Shown: positions 44,862 to 54,058 of the stretch, piece after piece
How the letters are laid out: each line of letters begins with the position of its first letter
Numbering within the stretch: the stretch's first letter is position 1
Assembly: GCA_014654705.1 (NCBI GenBank)
Contig: JACVZY010000006.1
Span: 1-64,000, forward strand
DNA: 64,000 bases
Direction: 5' to 3'
DNA from: Ignavibacteria bacterium
GTDB taxonomy: Bacteria; Bacteroidota; Ignavibacteria; Kapaibacteriales; UBA4661
Program-made: the position numbers and the translations under genes
Notes under the pieces: generated by a model
The model's input: only the letters and a program-made list of their open reading frames with translations
Told to the model about the DNA's origin: nothing
The model's database searches: none

Positions 44862-46693
44862 CCCTGACCATGCGCCACTTACTGCTATTGTGTGGGCTGT
44901 GGTCAGCACTGAACCTTGCCTGCACGAACCGAGAAACCCTGTTATACAGCCAGACCAGCGCCGACTGCCGTATAGTTGTGAATCAACTGGGATTTTATCC
45001 AAACGCACAGAAGATTGCTCTGGTGCAAGGCGTTGTGCGGCGCGAGGATACATTGCGCTTTGGAATTGTGGCAGAAATATTTGACACCGCACGAAAAGCA
45101 GTAGTGCTGCGCGTCGCAATGGGACTTCCAACGGTGGATGCGCAAAGTGGCGACACGCTCAGGGCGCTTGATTTTTCGATTTTGAATAAAGAAGGTGTGT
45201 ACCGAGTGCGCTATGGCGGCGTGGAATCTGCACCATTTCGTGTTGGAAGAAATGTCTATGACAGCCTTGTTACGCTGATGCTGCGCAGCTACTACCTTCA
45301 GCGCTGCGGAGTGGCAGTGCGCGATAGCGTGAATGGTATTTACCACGAGGCGTGTCATTTGGCTGACGGTATTCTCGCTCGCAAAGACGAACTTCATGCA
45401 CAAGGAACGTCCATAAAAGCACACGGTGGCTGGCACGACGCGGGCGATTATGGAAAATATATCACCACTACATCAGTGAGCGTTGCAAGCCTCCTAACCA
45501 CGTTTGAAGAGTTCGGCACTGCCCTACCACGCTTATTCGGTGATAATTTGCGTATTCCCGAAAGTAAAAATGCGAAACCTGATGTGCTTGACGAAATAAA
45601 AGTGGCGCTTGACTGGATGCTCCGGATGCAGCGCAGCGACGGCGCGGTGTACAGAAAATTATCCGGCGCGGCGTGGTCGCCGCTCATTCCCCCCGACGCA
45701 GAGCAGCAGACGCGCTACGTCTATGGTGTCTGCACGCCCGAAACGGCGAAATTTGCCGGAGCAATGGCGCAAGCGGCGCGTGTACTGAAGCCGTTCTGGG
45801 GACAGTACGCCGATACGTGCTTGCGGGCAGCAAAAGCAGCATGGCAGTATTTGGAGAAGCACCCACAAATGGCGGTGGACTGGCAAGCAAGTGATGACGG
45901 GGGTTCGGGTAAGTATTTGGAATCGGAAGTTGACACCGAACAATCACTTTTTGTGGACACAGACGATAGATTTTATGCGGCTTCAGAACTTTTTATGACC
46001 ACGCGCGACAGTTTATACTTACGCACGAGCAGCGCCCTTTTCAATAATATAGCAACAACGCCTGACTATGGAATTGTTGAATGGAAAAACGCTGCTCCGC
46101 TTGCAATGACGAATCTTATCCGCTTGGCAAAGCCTGATTTTAGCAAAGAAATTCAACGCCGCATCAGTATTCATGCCGCTCACGTGGAAAAACTTATTGA
46201 AGCGAGTGCTTACCGCTATGGGAATAAGCGCATCGTCTGGGGATCGAACAAGATGATTGCGGAAGAAGCTGTCACGCTCCTTCATGCGTACCGTCTCAGC
46301 AAACACCGCGCTTTTCTGGACGGCGCACAAGACCAATTGGATTTTCTTTTGGGACGGAATCCTTTCGGTTTGTGCTTTGTAAGCGGCGCGGGAACCCACT
46401 CCGTAGAACACATCTGCCACACATTTGCCCGTGCAAAGGGCTTGACAGGGCGGCGAATGATTCCGGGCTTGCTTTCGGGGGGAGCAAACGAATTGGAGCA
46501 ATCGGGAATCGCACCCAAAAATCGAGGTTTGAAGAGCTACGCAGATGACGAGCGCTCCTACGCAACCAACGAAAATGCTATTGACTATAATGCCTCAGCC
46601 ATTGCACTCGTGGTCATGCTGGCAGCAGAACTGGAGCGAGAGGCTTTGCCCGCCGCGAACCTGACAAAACCCAAGACACAAATCGGGAAGTAG
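44858..46693 (+). CDS. Glycoside hydrolase family 9 endoglucanase
   Basis: A 611-residue exported endo-beta-1,4-glucanase (cellulase). After a signal peptide (possible lipid Cys22), an immunoglobulin-like CelD_N domain (about 35-125; VVNQLGFYPN) precedes the GH9 alpha/alpha-barrel. The catalytic base Asp is in GGWHDAGDYGKY and the acid Glu in YATNENAIDYNAS. Its start overlaps the GT39 stop (ATGA). A GH9 enzyme beside a cellulose-like synthase could trim the nascent chain, the role played by the GH8 enzyme BcsZ in bcs operons. Last gene of the run. Confidence 0.92.
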   Translation: MTLTMRHLLLLCGLWSALNLACTNRETLLYSQTSADCRIVVNQLGFYPNAQKIALVQGVVRREDTLRFGIVAEIFDTARKAVVLRVAMGLPTVDAQSGDTLRALDFSILNKEGVYRVRYGGVESAPFRVGRNVYDSLVTLMLRSYYLQRCGVAVRDSVNGIYHEACHLADGILARKDELHAQGTSIKAHGGWHDAGDYGKYITTTSVSVASLLTTFEEFGTALPRLFGDNLRIPESKNAKPDVLDEIKVALDWMLRMQRSDGAVYRKLSGAAWSPLIPPDAEQQTRYVYGVCTPETAKFAGAMAQAARVLKPFWGQYADTCLRAAKAAWQYLEKHPQMAVDWQASDDGGSGKYLESEVDTEQSLFVDTDDRFYAASELFMTTRDSLYLRTSSALFNNIATTPDYGIVEWKNAAPLAMTNLIRLAKPDFSKEIQRRISIHAAHVEKLIEASAYRYGNKRIVWGSNKMIAEEAVTLLHAYRLSKHRAFLDGAQDQLDFLLGRNPFGLCFVSGAGTHSVEHICHTFARAKGLTGRRMIPGLLSGGANELEQSGIAPKNRGLKSYADDERSYATNENAIDYNASAIALVVMLAAELEREALPAANLTKPKTQIGK

Positions 46694-46738
46694 GCGGACT
46701 TTCTAGCTAAAATTTTTCGTGCAGAAAGCAGAGTAGCG

Positions 46739-47881
46739 CTACAATCGGCGGTGCCAGCCGATAGCAGCACGAAAACCAATAATATATTGCCGCCATGCCG
46801 CATCACTGGTAACTGTTTGCAATGGTAGCAAGGCAAAGGCTTCCATCAGCACCGCCAATCCCGCCTGAAACTGACCGGCGTTGACTTCACCGCTCAATCC
46901 CCAACCGAAAGCCACTTCGGGTTGAATACGAAGGGTGTTTAGCGTCGGCATGGGAGCATTCCAGACTTGGAGCGTATCAGTTCCATTTCTGATACGTTCG
47001 CCCGACAAACCATAGCTGCGCTCACCATAGCGAATGCGAGTTTCTCCGGCATCCAAGGGAACAAGTTGGGCGTGCTGCACGGCGCGGTTGAAGATATTAT
47101 GCTGCACCTGAGCACCAAGATAAAGATAGTAATACGACGAAATACGTTGGTCGAGCATATCGGCGAAAGCACCATAAATGGGGATTTTTACGCCCAGCGT
47201 CCCTTTCAGAAAATGCTCCTGCATATCAAGTGTGTGAAATTCCTGCAGAGGAATCAATTTTCCGTTATTATCAGGAGAAAGTACATTCATCGTTCGGTCT
47301 TTGGCAAAGAGCACTCCACGCTGATAGATATACCCCACGCCCGCACGCAGCATAAGCGGCACAGGCAGATGAATCTCGTAGAGGAGATTAATATCGTTAT
47401 ATTCACTGTTGTAATACTCACCGACACGGGCTGTATCATTGATGTTCACACCGCGAGGGCGTGGCTTGCGGTCGTCGTCGTTACTATATGGATTAACGGG
47501 TGAAAATGATTTGTTGATGCGAGGCAAAGAAGAAAACGTGATATTATTCGCATCGTTAATAATCCATGCTGCCGAGCGCAGCGCGAAGATGCTCTGCGCC
47601 GGAAACGGCGTAGGCAGCCAGCCGTGAGAGTAAAAGCCGAGGAAATCATTCAGCATAGACTCATTTTCGTCACCATTGGCTGATTGTGACTTGCTTGCTT
47701 CTTCTTTGAGCAATTCCGAAGCAGATTTTGGCTTGGAAGGTGTTCGCCTTCCGGGTAAGGGGATATTTAGTTGAGCGGACACTTCCGCAGAAAACAATAC
47801 TGCGAAGAACGCTACGAAAAAGAGCGTAAAAGCGGAGAATTTCAGACGCTGAAGGTATCGTGAAACGTATTGTGTGGTCAT
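46739..47881 (-). CDS. Secreted outer-membrane-type protein
   Basis: A 380-residue exported protein with signal peptide (cleavage near AEVSA-Q). The ATG at 47881 is preferred; 47920 gives an over-long signal. A proline- and lysine-rich N-terminal tail is followed by a beta-rich, aromatic-bordered body that could be a barrel (LMLRAGVGYIYQRGVLF, SYYYLYLGAQVQHNIF). No family is recognised. It follows the T9SS-cargo gene by about 45 nt on the same strand. Confidence 0.62.
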   Translation of the reverse strand: MTTQYVSRYLQRLKFSAFTLFFVAFFAVLFSAEVSAQLNIPLPGRRTPSKPKSASELLKEEASKSQSANGDENESMLNDFLGFYSHGWLPTPFPAQSIFALRSAAWIINDANNITFSSLPRINKSFSPVNPYSNDDDRKPRPRGVNINDTARVGEYYNSEYNDINLLYEIHLPVPLMLRAGVGYIYQRGVLFAKDRTMNVLSPDNNGKLIPLQEFHTLDMQEHFLKGTLGVKIPIYGAFADMLDQRISSYYYLYLGAQVQHNIFNRAVQHAQLVPLDAGETRIRYGERSYGLSGERIRNGTDTLQVWNAPMPTLNTLRIQPEVAFGWGLSGEVNAGQFQAGLAVLMEAFALLPLQTVTSDAAWRQYIIGFRAAIGWHRRL

Positions 47882-47926
47882 AGTTTTTTGCAGATAATCG
47901 CGCTCAAAGTTTTTACTCACAAGTTG

Positions 47927-48700
47927 TTACTCAATAATACAGCGTTGTAAAATATCGCCCGAATTGCTCGAAAAACGCACGTAATAGACACCTGCTGGAA
48001 GCGGTGAAAGAGGTGTCCACGTCTCCTTGTGTTCACCGCGCGACTGTTTCTGCCGTTCAAGCCTCATCACTTCTTGTCCTAGCGCTGTGTACAGACGAAA
48101 GGTAATGTCTGACGGCTCATCAATTCTGTATTCCCATGTCATCACATTTCCACGCACAGCCGGATTGGGATAGCTCTGTTTAAGGCTTGGTCGGCGGATA
48201 ATCGGCAAAGGCGTTCCAATAGAGCCAATCGTCAACGTGGCAAATGTGCTAGGAATCATGCGTCTTCCACGGCTGTCGGTGAGGGTCATATTCACAAGGC
48301 GCACGTCAGTGACGGAATCGGATGCTGCCAATATCTCGCCTCGCAAGCGTACAAGCGTGTCGCAGCGCATACTTTGGGTGCAGCGTAGGGTAATAGAAAA
48401 TCTGTATGACGAGTCATTCTCGCGTGTGCGAGTTGAGTCAAGTAACTGCGTTCCCTGCGCTGCTACAAATACTTCGGGATAGAATACCGTGGGGTTTGAG
48501 AGTGTCAATTTTCCTTCCAATATAACATCGCCGCTAAAGCTGATAGAATCTGCTTTAACAAGAATCGCAATGTCATTTTTTTCGCCCACAAGACCGCGCA
48601 CCGTTTGAAGACGGATAGGTGAAACCTGTGCAACTACAAATGTTGATGCGGCGAACAATAGGAATACGGCAAAAACACTAACCATGAAACGCTGATACAT
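47927..48700 (-). CDS. Secreted protein with type IX sorting domain
   Basis: A 257-residue protein with a signal peptide (MYQRFMVSVFAVFLLFAAS...VVA-Q) and a C-terminal type A T9SS sorting domain: QSYPNPAVRGNVMTWEYRID, FRLYTALGQEVM and LPAGVYYVRFSS. The start at 48700 is fixed by the signal peptide. The N-terminal half is a beta-rich domain, possibly cohesin-like. It shows that the organism has a type IX secretion system. It lies between the OmpA/vWA lipoprotein gene and the barrel gene. Confidence 0.8.
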   Translation of the reverse strand: MYQRFMVSVFAVFLLFAASTFVVAQVSPIRLQTVRGLVGEKNDIAILVKADSISFSGDVILEGKLTLSNPTVFYPEVFVAAQGTQLLDSTRTRENDSSYRFSITLRCTQSMRCDTLVRLRGEILAASDSVTDVRLVNMTLTDSRGRRMIPSTFATLTIGSIGTPLPIIRRPSLKQSYPNPAVRGNVMTWEYRIDEPSDITFRLYTALGQEVMRLERQKQSRGEHKETWTPLSPLPAGVYYVRFSSNSGDILQRCIIE

Positions 48701-48716
48701 ACTTAATTTCTCCACC

Positions 48717-50990
48717 TTATTTTTCCACAATGGCAAATTCCGTGCGACGATTCCGACGGCGGTTTTCTTCGGTATCATTGGCGGCAAGCGGCTTCGATTC
48801 GCCATAGCCAACGATGCGTAATTGCGTTTTTTGAACGCCCATACCGATGAGTGCCGTTGCGACCGCCTGAGCACGCGCTTCGGAAAGTTTTTGATTGATC
48901 TCCGTACCACCACGATTATCGGTGTGCCCACGCACTTCCATCACGATACGGGGCGAGCGCTTGAGATATTGCGCAACGTCGCGTAGAAGCGATAAAGATT
49001 CAGCGCGAATAGTCGCTTTGCCCGTCTCAAATTCGATATTCACCAGTTGCACCGAACCAACCGTATCAAGCGGCGTAAAGACCGAACGGTCATACTGTGC
49101 CGTTCCTGTGGAAACGGTTACCAATTCCGGCACTGCAAGGCGCACCTGTACGGAGTGGACGGCAGCACATTCCGGCGGGCGATAGCGAATGCGATAGTAG
49201 TTTTTAAGCGCTTTGTAGAGATCGGCAAAGGCAAGTGGAAATTCTTTGACGGAATAAAGACGATACATCATGCCTCCGGTGTATTGCGCCAAGTTCTGAA
49301 GAGGCGTTTCTTCGGTCATACCGTAGGCGATGCTATAAATGCGGACGTTATTTTCTTTTGCGGCTTTATAGACTGCGCCAATCTTGAGCTTTGATGAATT
49401 ATCATCACCATCAGTAAAGAGAATTATCACCTTTGACGCGCCTTTCGGAGCTTTTTGCAACTCTTTAATAGCAGCCATAACACCGTCGTAAATGGCAGTG
49501 CCGCCACTATATCCTTCCAAACCGTCTATCAAAAAGCCATCGCGGTACGCATTGGAGTCGTTCGTAAGCGGTACTTCTACTTTTATCTTATTGGTAAACT
49601 TGATGGCGGTGATATAATCTTGCTTCTTGACAATACCCATTGTCCGCGCAACAGCCTCTTGCAAGCGTCGTGCACGGGTATTGCCCATAGACGAGGAGTG
49701 GTCAAGAACAAACGCTACGGCGTGAGTGTCCAAGCTACCTTCGCGGACTTCTTGCACATCAAAGCTGCGCACTCGTGTTTGCGCCGTAGAATTCATTTGC
49801 GGACACGAGTCGGCAAGCGCTCTCCAGTAGGCGCGGTAATTGCCCGTGCCTTGGAAGTTCGGCGGTGCAAGCCCTGAAATAAAGCGTCCGGCAGTGTCAA
49901 TGACCGAAACGTTCAATTCGATTTCATTCGGATAGCGTGCATCATTGATGCTGCGAACATGGACGTTTATTGGCATAATCGCCGGCTCGGCGGCAATACG
50001 CTTGGCTTCGCGCTCTTCGGCTTCGGCAATGCGCTCGTATTGCGTTTGTGCTTCACGCTCGACATACTCGCGTTGCATCCGCTCATAATTTTTCTTCATT
50101 TCGCTCAGTTGCGGCAGCATCTGAGCCATCTTTCGCGCCATATCCCCAGCCACCTGTCCGGGCACTACATCATCGGATTTCTCTTCAGATTTTTTTGCGG
50201 AGTTTTTAGATTCTTTGGGCGCAGAGGACTTTGAAGATTTGCCTTTTTGTTCTGATTTTTCCTTACCGTCTGATTTCGCAGGAGTAGCGCTAGAGTCTCC
50301 CATAACGCTTGAAATCATGTCCGGCAGGTTGTTCAACATTTCTTCGGGAATGACATCTGGAATATTTTTCAGCATTTTTGCAAAGGAAGAATCCTTCATA
50401 AATTTCTCCATACTGCCAGCAATACCAGCACCACCGCTACTCATAGCGCCACCACTACTAAAACCCTTGAGTTTGCTCAGTACGCTGTCCACATCACCCG
50501 ATGTGAGTGTTTTTGAAAGCGCCGAATCACCCAGAAACCCTTTCATTGCTGAGGTTATATCGGGCATACCGGACGGAAATCCTTTGGGAATCCCTTGCGG
50601 CAAACCACCTACGAATGCTGATGAGTCCATGCTTCCAAGCGAACCACTTCCAAGTGAACTAGAAGTAACGGACGGCGAAAGCACTTTGCCAATATCGCCA
50701 GCGTAGGGGAACGATGCAAGGACACTTGGATCAAAGTCTGACGGCGACGGCGATGGTGACGATGCTGTCGTTGCATTTGCTGCCGAGCGGGAAGGAATTT
50801 TCGCCTGTTCGGTCAGCTTTTTAAGCGACGTGTTTGATGTGGTGTACGACGGCTTGTAGCCTTTGGGCGGAGCCATTTTTTCGACCATTTCCTCAATATG
50901 GTGCGGACAAGCGTTGAGGAGCAAGCACAGTGCGCAGCAAACTGCCGCAATAACGGTGCGTCTGAGAACAAGAGGTCGTACAAGGCGCAT
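48717..50990 (-). CDS. OmpA/von Willebrand A lipoprotein
   Basis: A 757-residue predicted lipoprotein (LLLNAC, Cys28). Domain order: low-complexity Ser/Gly/Lys region (30-290), coiled coil (about 300-330), beta domain, von Willebrand A domain (about 420-600) with a metal-ion site (VLDHSSSMG, GGTAIYDG, FTDGDDNS), and a C-terminal OmpA peptidoglycan-binding domain (about 640-757; GHTDNRGGTEINQKLSEARA, GYGESKPLAAND). It probably tethers the outer membrane to peptidoglycan and exposes a binding domain. The start at 50990 is chosen for the signal peptide; the frame continues to 51074. Confidence 0.85.
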   Translation of the reverse strand: MRLVRPLVLRRTVIAAVCCALCLLLNACPHHIEEMVEKMAPPKGYKPSYTTSNTSLKKLTEQAKIPSRSAANATTASSPSPSPSDFDPSVLASFPYAGDIGKVLSPSVTSSSLGSGSLGSMDSSAFVGGLPQGIPKGFPSGMPDITSAMKGFLGDSALSKTLTSGDVDSVLSKLKGFSSGGAMSSGGAGIAGSMEKFMKDSSFAKMLKNIPDVIPEEMLNNLPDMISSVMGDSSATPAKSDGKEKSEQKGKSSKSSAPKESKNSAKKSEEKSDDVVPGQVAGDMARKMAQMLPQLSEMKKNYERMQREYVEREAQTQYERIAEAEEREAKRIAAEPAIMPINVHVRSINDARYPNEIELNVSVIDTAGRFISGLAPPNFQGTGNYRAYWRALADSCPQMNSTAQTRVRSFDVQEVREGSLDTHAVAFVLDHSSSMGNTRARRLQEAVARTMGIVKKQDYITAIKFTNKIKVEVPLTNDSNAYRDGFLIDGLEGYSGGTAIYDGVMAAIKELQKAPKGASKVIILFTDGDDNSSKLKIGAVYKAAKENNVRIYSIAYGMTEETPLQNLAQYTGGMMYRLYSVKEFPLAFADLYKALKNYYRIRYRPPECAAVHSVQVRLAVPELVTVSTGTAQYDRSVFTPLDTVGSVQLVNIEFETGKATIRAESLSLLRDVAQYLKRSPRIVMEVRGHTDNRGGTEINQKLSEARAQAVATALIGMGVQKTQLRIVGYGESKPLAANDTEENRRRNRRTEFAIVEK

Positions 50991-51143
50991 ACAATCAAGG
51001 ATTAAAGCAAGAAAGATAATGGATGCACTCCAAAAGACGCAGCCACGCAGGAAATGTTTCGGTGCGACCGTCAAAATAAAAACGGTGGGACGTTAAGAAA
51101 TGTTAAGAATCGGCGGTTCGTAGCAGATTTTTCGTAGCAGATT

Positions 51144-52664
51144 CTACGACTCCTCGCGACGATTACACAGGTCTGAGGCGATATTCCCGAGCGTCTCAAT
51201 AGCCCGTTCTATGCGCTCCGACCAAGGATAGCCGCAGTTCAACCGAATATAGTGATTATACTGGTCAGTTTTAGAGAAAGCCGGACCGGGCGCAATACTA
51301 ATTTTTTCGCGCATTGCCTCGCTGTGGAGCGCGATAGCATCTACCTCGCGCGGGCACTCTACCCACACAACAAAGCCGCCGTTGGGGCGCGTTACTTTTG
51401 TACCTTCGGGAAAATACTCGCCCACAGCGCCAATTATCTTTTGCATTTGCACGGCAAAGGCTTTGCGCAGCGCTCGCATCTGGTGTTCGTAACCGCCGGT
51501 CTGAAGAAATTTTGCCATCACAAGCTGCGGCAGCGTCGGCGAAGCAAGCGTGGACGCGATTTTCAGACGATACACCTCATTGTAAAAACGTCCCGGGATA
51601 GTATAGCCCACGCGCAGTCCGGGCGAAACCGTCTTAGAAAACGAGTCGCAGAGCATCACCCAGCCGTCTTTGTCGAATGCCTTCACCGGGCGAGGACGCT
51701 GCGAACCGAAATATATGTCACCGTAAACATCGTCTTCAATGATAGGAATTTCGTGCTTTGCGGCAAGTGCGGCAAGTTTTGCTTTGTTCTCATCCGGCAT
51801 ACACGCGCCTGTGGGATTACTAAAATTCGGAACGACCATCACCGCCTGCACTTCCTTCCGCCGCATCACCGGTTCCAGACTTTCAAGCGAAATACCCGTG
51901 CGCGGGTCGGTCGGAATTTCCAGTGCTTTCATGCCCAAGCCTTCAATCACCCGCAAAATACCAAAATAGCACGGTGATTCCACCGCAACCGTATCGCCCG
52001 GCTTGGCGACAGCACGAATACAGATATTGAGCGCTTCGGTAGCTGCACCGGTCGTGATAACATCGTCGGGAGCAAAAAGTCCACCCCAGTCCATTGCTCT
52101 GAGGACAATATGACGGCGAAGTTCCAGATTTCCGCTTGGATGCTCATATCGCGCAATAGTGTGCATCTCTGCGCGAGCAAGCGAAGCGTAGAGCTTGGAA
52201 ATTTTGGTAATGGGCAAAAGGTCGGGAGCAGGCATGGCTGCGCCTAGCGGCACAAAGTCCGAGTACTGGTAGGTGTTAATGAGGTCTTCGACGAGCGTGA
52301 CGACATTTTTGACAGGTTTCGCCATCGGTGCAAAACGCTGTATGCTCGGCTCCGGCGGCAGATTGCGAAATTGCTGCCGCACGTAATAGCCGGACTGTGG
52401 GCGTGCTTCTATCACGCCCACATCCTCAAGGTTCATGTATGCTTGTAGTACCGTCGAAATGCTTACACCTTTTTGACGGCTCATCTTCCGCACTGACGGC
52501 AAGCGATTGCCGGGCTGCAAGACGCGATGTTCAATCTGAGCACGAATCTCTTGCGCAATCTGCTCGTACAAGTGCCCGTCGGAAGAAACATCCTTCAACG
52601 GAGCGCTGTTCCCTATGATTACGCCCGTTTTTGCGGTTATATGCGCTGCTGTTGTTACTGCCAT
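51144..52664 (-). CDS. MocR-type GntR/aminotransferase transcriptional regulator
   Basis: A 506-residue fusion: an N-terminal GntR winged helix (about residues 31-100; LYEQIAQEIRAQIEHRVLQP, RLPSVRKMSRQKGVSISTV) and a class I aminotransferase-like domain (about 140-500) with the PLP lysine in SFSKTVSPGLRVG. Such proteins sense PLP or amino-compound ligands. The start at 52664 avoids overlap with the acidic-protein gene, whose stop lies 8 nt upstream. An aminotransferase of related fold is encoded nearby at 54580-55797. Confidence 0.9.
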   Translation of the reverse strand: MAVTTAAHITAKTGVIIGNSAPLKDVSSDGHLYEQIAQEIRAQIEHRVLQPGNRLPSVRKMSRQKGVSISTVLQAYMNLEDVGVIEARPQSGYYVRQQFRNLPPEPSIQRFAPMAKPVKNVVTLVEDLINTYQYSDFVPLGAAMPAPDLLPITKISKLYASLARAEMHTIARYEHPSGNLELRRHIVLRAMDWGGLFAPDDVITTGAATEALNICIRAVAKPGDTVAVESPCYFGILRVIEGLGMKALEIPTDPRTGISLESLEPVMRRKEVQAVMVVPNFSNPTGACMPDENKAKLAALAAKHEIPIIEDDVYGDIYFGSQRPRPVKAFDKDGWVMLCDSFSKTVSPGLRVGYTIPGRFYNEVYRLKIASTLASPTLPQLVMAKFLQTGGYEHQMRALRKAFAVQMQKIIGAVGEYFPEGTKVTRPNGGFVVWVECPREVDAIALHSEAMREKISIAPGPAFSKTDQYNHYIRLNCGYPWSERIERAIETLGNIASDLCNRREES

Positions 52665-52671
52665 GAGACGA

Positions 52672-53388
52672 TTATTTTTTGTCGTCTGCTTCGTCATCAT
52701 CCGCCGGATTCCAGACATTTTCATCCTCCTCGTCGTAAATTGCTTCAATATCCTCACCGTTAAAGACTACCACGTAGTCCGTTGGAAGTGCAAGAACGGA
52801 AAGCAGCATCGGGCGCGACTCCAAAAGTTCATAGACATAGCAGGCTTCATAATCTTCCTCATCGTCGGAGCCTTCTTCGTCGTCATCTGCGCCGCCGATA
52901 TACCAGCCAGAATCAATGACCTCCGCGCCTTCTATGCCGCTTTCGTCATCTTCTGCTTCATCGCGCTGAAGAACAATATGCTCTTCCTCAAGAACACCTT
53001 TGCGCAAAACAATGGTTTCATCAAAGCGAGGAATTTTGAAGGAATCGCTCGTACCCGTTACCTCACCAACTTCGTTCTGCATCACCACTACCCAAAGTGA
53101 GCGCGATACATCCTCAACAACGTTTTCAAACGGGTCATCATCGTAATCGGGTTCGCAGACGACAAACATTCCATCACGTTCGACAAGCGCCAGCACAGAA
53201 AATCCGATTTCCAACGTCCAGCCGTCACGAATCGCATCTTTTGTCTCTTCAGAAATATCTTCGATTGTTTTCAGCAGCCATTCTGCTTGTGCTTCAAGGC
53301 GGCTGTCGCACTGGACAAGCACGGTTTTGCCATTGATCACACGCTTAAAGGCTCCTACTTCAAATGTTTCTTGGTTGTTATTGCTCAT
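52672..53388 (-). CDS. Acidic protein of unknown function
   Basis: A 238-residue protein with many Asp/Glu runs (YDDDP, ADDDEEGSDDEEDYE, ADDDEADDKK) in an otherwise globular sequence. A DSGWYI segment (about residue 160) faintly recalls DUF2185/immunity-type folds, at low confidence. It is transcribed just before the MocR regulator gene, 8 nt apart, and shares a divergent promoter region with the acetyltransferase gene at 53548. Confidence 0.65.
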   Translation of the reverse strand: MSNNNQETFEVGAFKRVINGKTVLVQCDSRLEAQAEWLLKTIEDISEETKDAIRDGWTLEIGFSVLALVERDGMFVVCEPDYDDDPFENVVEDVSRSLWVVVMQNEVGEVTGTSDSFKIPRFDETIVLRKGVLEEEHIVLQRDEAEDDESGIEGAEVIDSGWYIGGADDDEEGSDDEEDYEACYVYELLESRPMLLSVLALPTDYVVVFNGEDIEAIYDEEDENVWNPADDDEADDKK

Positions 53389-53430
53389 TGTGAAAAAGTG
53401 TTGATGAGGAAAGAGTAATGTTTCAAACTA

Positions 53431-53447
53431 TACAGTTTTGAACTGTA
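53431..53447. promoter_or_regulatory. Palindrome, possible operator
   Basis: A perfect 7-bp inverted repeat with 3-nt spacer (TACAGTT / AACTGTA) in the 159-nt divergent region between the acidic-protein/MocR genes and the acetyltransferase gene. It could be the site of the MocR-type regulator encoded nearby; this is inference. Confidence 0.35.
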
Positions 53448-53547
53448 CTGGTTGCGAAACTACAATATTGTATCTGTTTTGCAAAATTCTTTTGTTGTAA
53501 TTTTGTATCGTGTTCACGTTCTACCGCGTCAATCATTGCTTTTACCA

Positions 53548-54045
53548 ATGCTCATCAATAATCTCACTATTCGCTCTGCCACTCATAATGATGTTCCCGT
53601 CATTCTTGATTTTATTAAGGCATTGGCTGAGTATGAAAAATTATCGCATGAAGTCGTTGCTACGGAAGAATCACTGCTCACAACACTCTTCGGTACAAAA
53701 CCAGTTGCGGAAGTTGTTATCGGATACACAGAAAATGGCGTTCCTGCCGGATTTGCGCTCTTTTTTCACAATTATTCCACGTTTTTGGCAAAGCCCGGTA
53801 TCTACTTGGAAGACCTCTTTGTCAAGCCGGAATTTCGCGGCAAAGGCTACGGGAAATCGCTTCTCATTTACCTTGCCCGCTTGGCTGAAGAACGTCATTG
53901 TGGACGGTTGGAGTGGTCGGTACTGGATTGGAACACGCCAGCAATTGAGTTTTACAAAAGCCTCGGTGCAAAGCCGATGGACGAATGGACGATGTTCCGC
54001 GTCACAGGTAAAACGCTCACCGAGCTTGCAAATGCTTCAATGTGA
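53548..54045 (+). CDS. GNAT family N-acetyltransferase
   Basis: A 165-residue GNAT enzyme resembling diamine/spermidine acetyltransferases of the SSAT type. The acetyl-CoA loop is in LFVKPEFRGKGYGKSLLIYL, followed by WSVLDWNTPAIEFYKSLGA. The ATG at 53548 starts directly at the domain (MLINNLTIRSAT); the upstream frame is not conserved. A TAnnTTTG element (53498-53505) lies about 43 nt upstream. Substrate unknown; a polyamine or amine is plausible. Confidence 0.85.
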   Translation: MLINNLTIRSATHNDVPVILDFIKALAEYEKLSHEVVATEESLLTTLFGTKPVAEVVIGYTENGVPAGFALFFHNYSTFLAKPGIYLEDLFVKPEFRGKGYGKSLLIYLARLAEERHCGRLEWSVLDWNTPAIEFYKSLGAKPMDEWTMFRVTGKTLTELANASM

Positions 54046-54058
54046 AGAATAGAAGAAT

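Noticed and set aside
51100-51143. Short hairpin after the MocR-type gene
   Set aside because: Only a 6-bp stem and no T-run on the minus strand; not convincing as a terminator.
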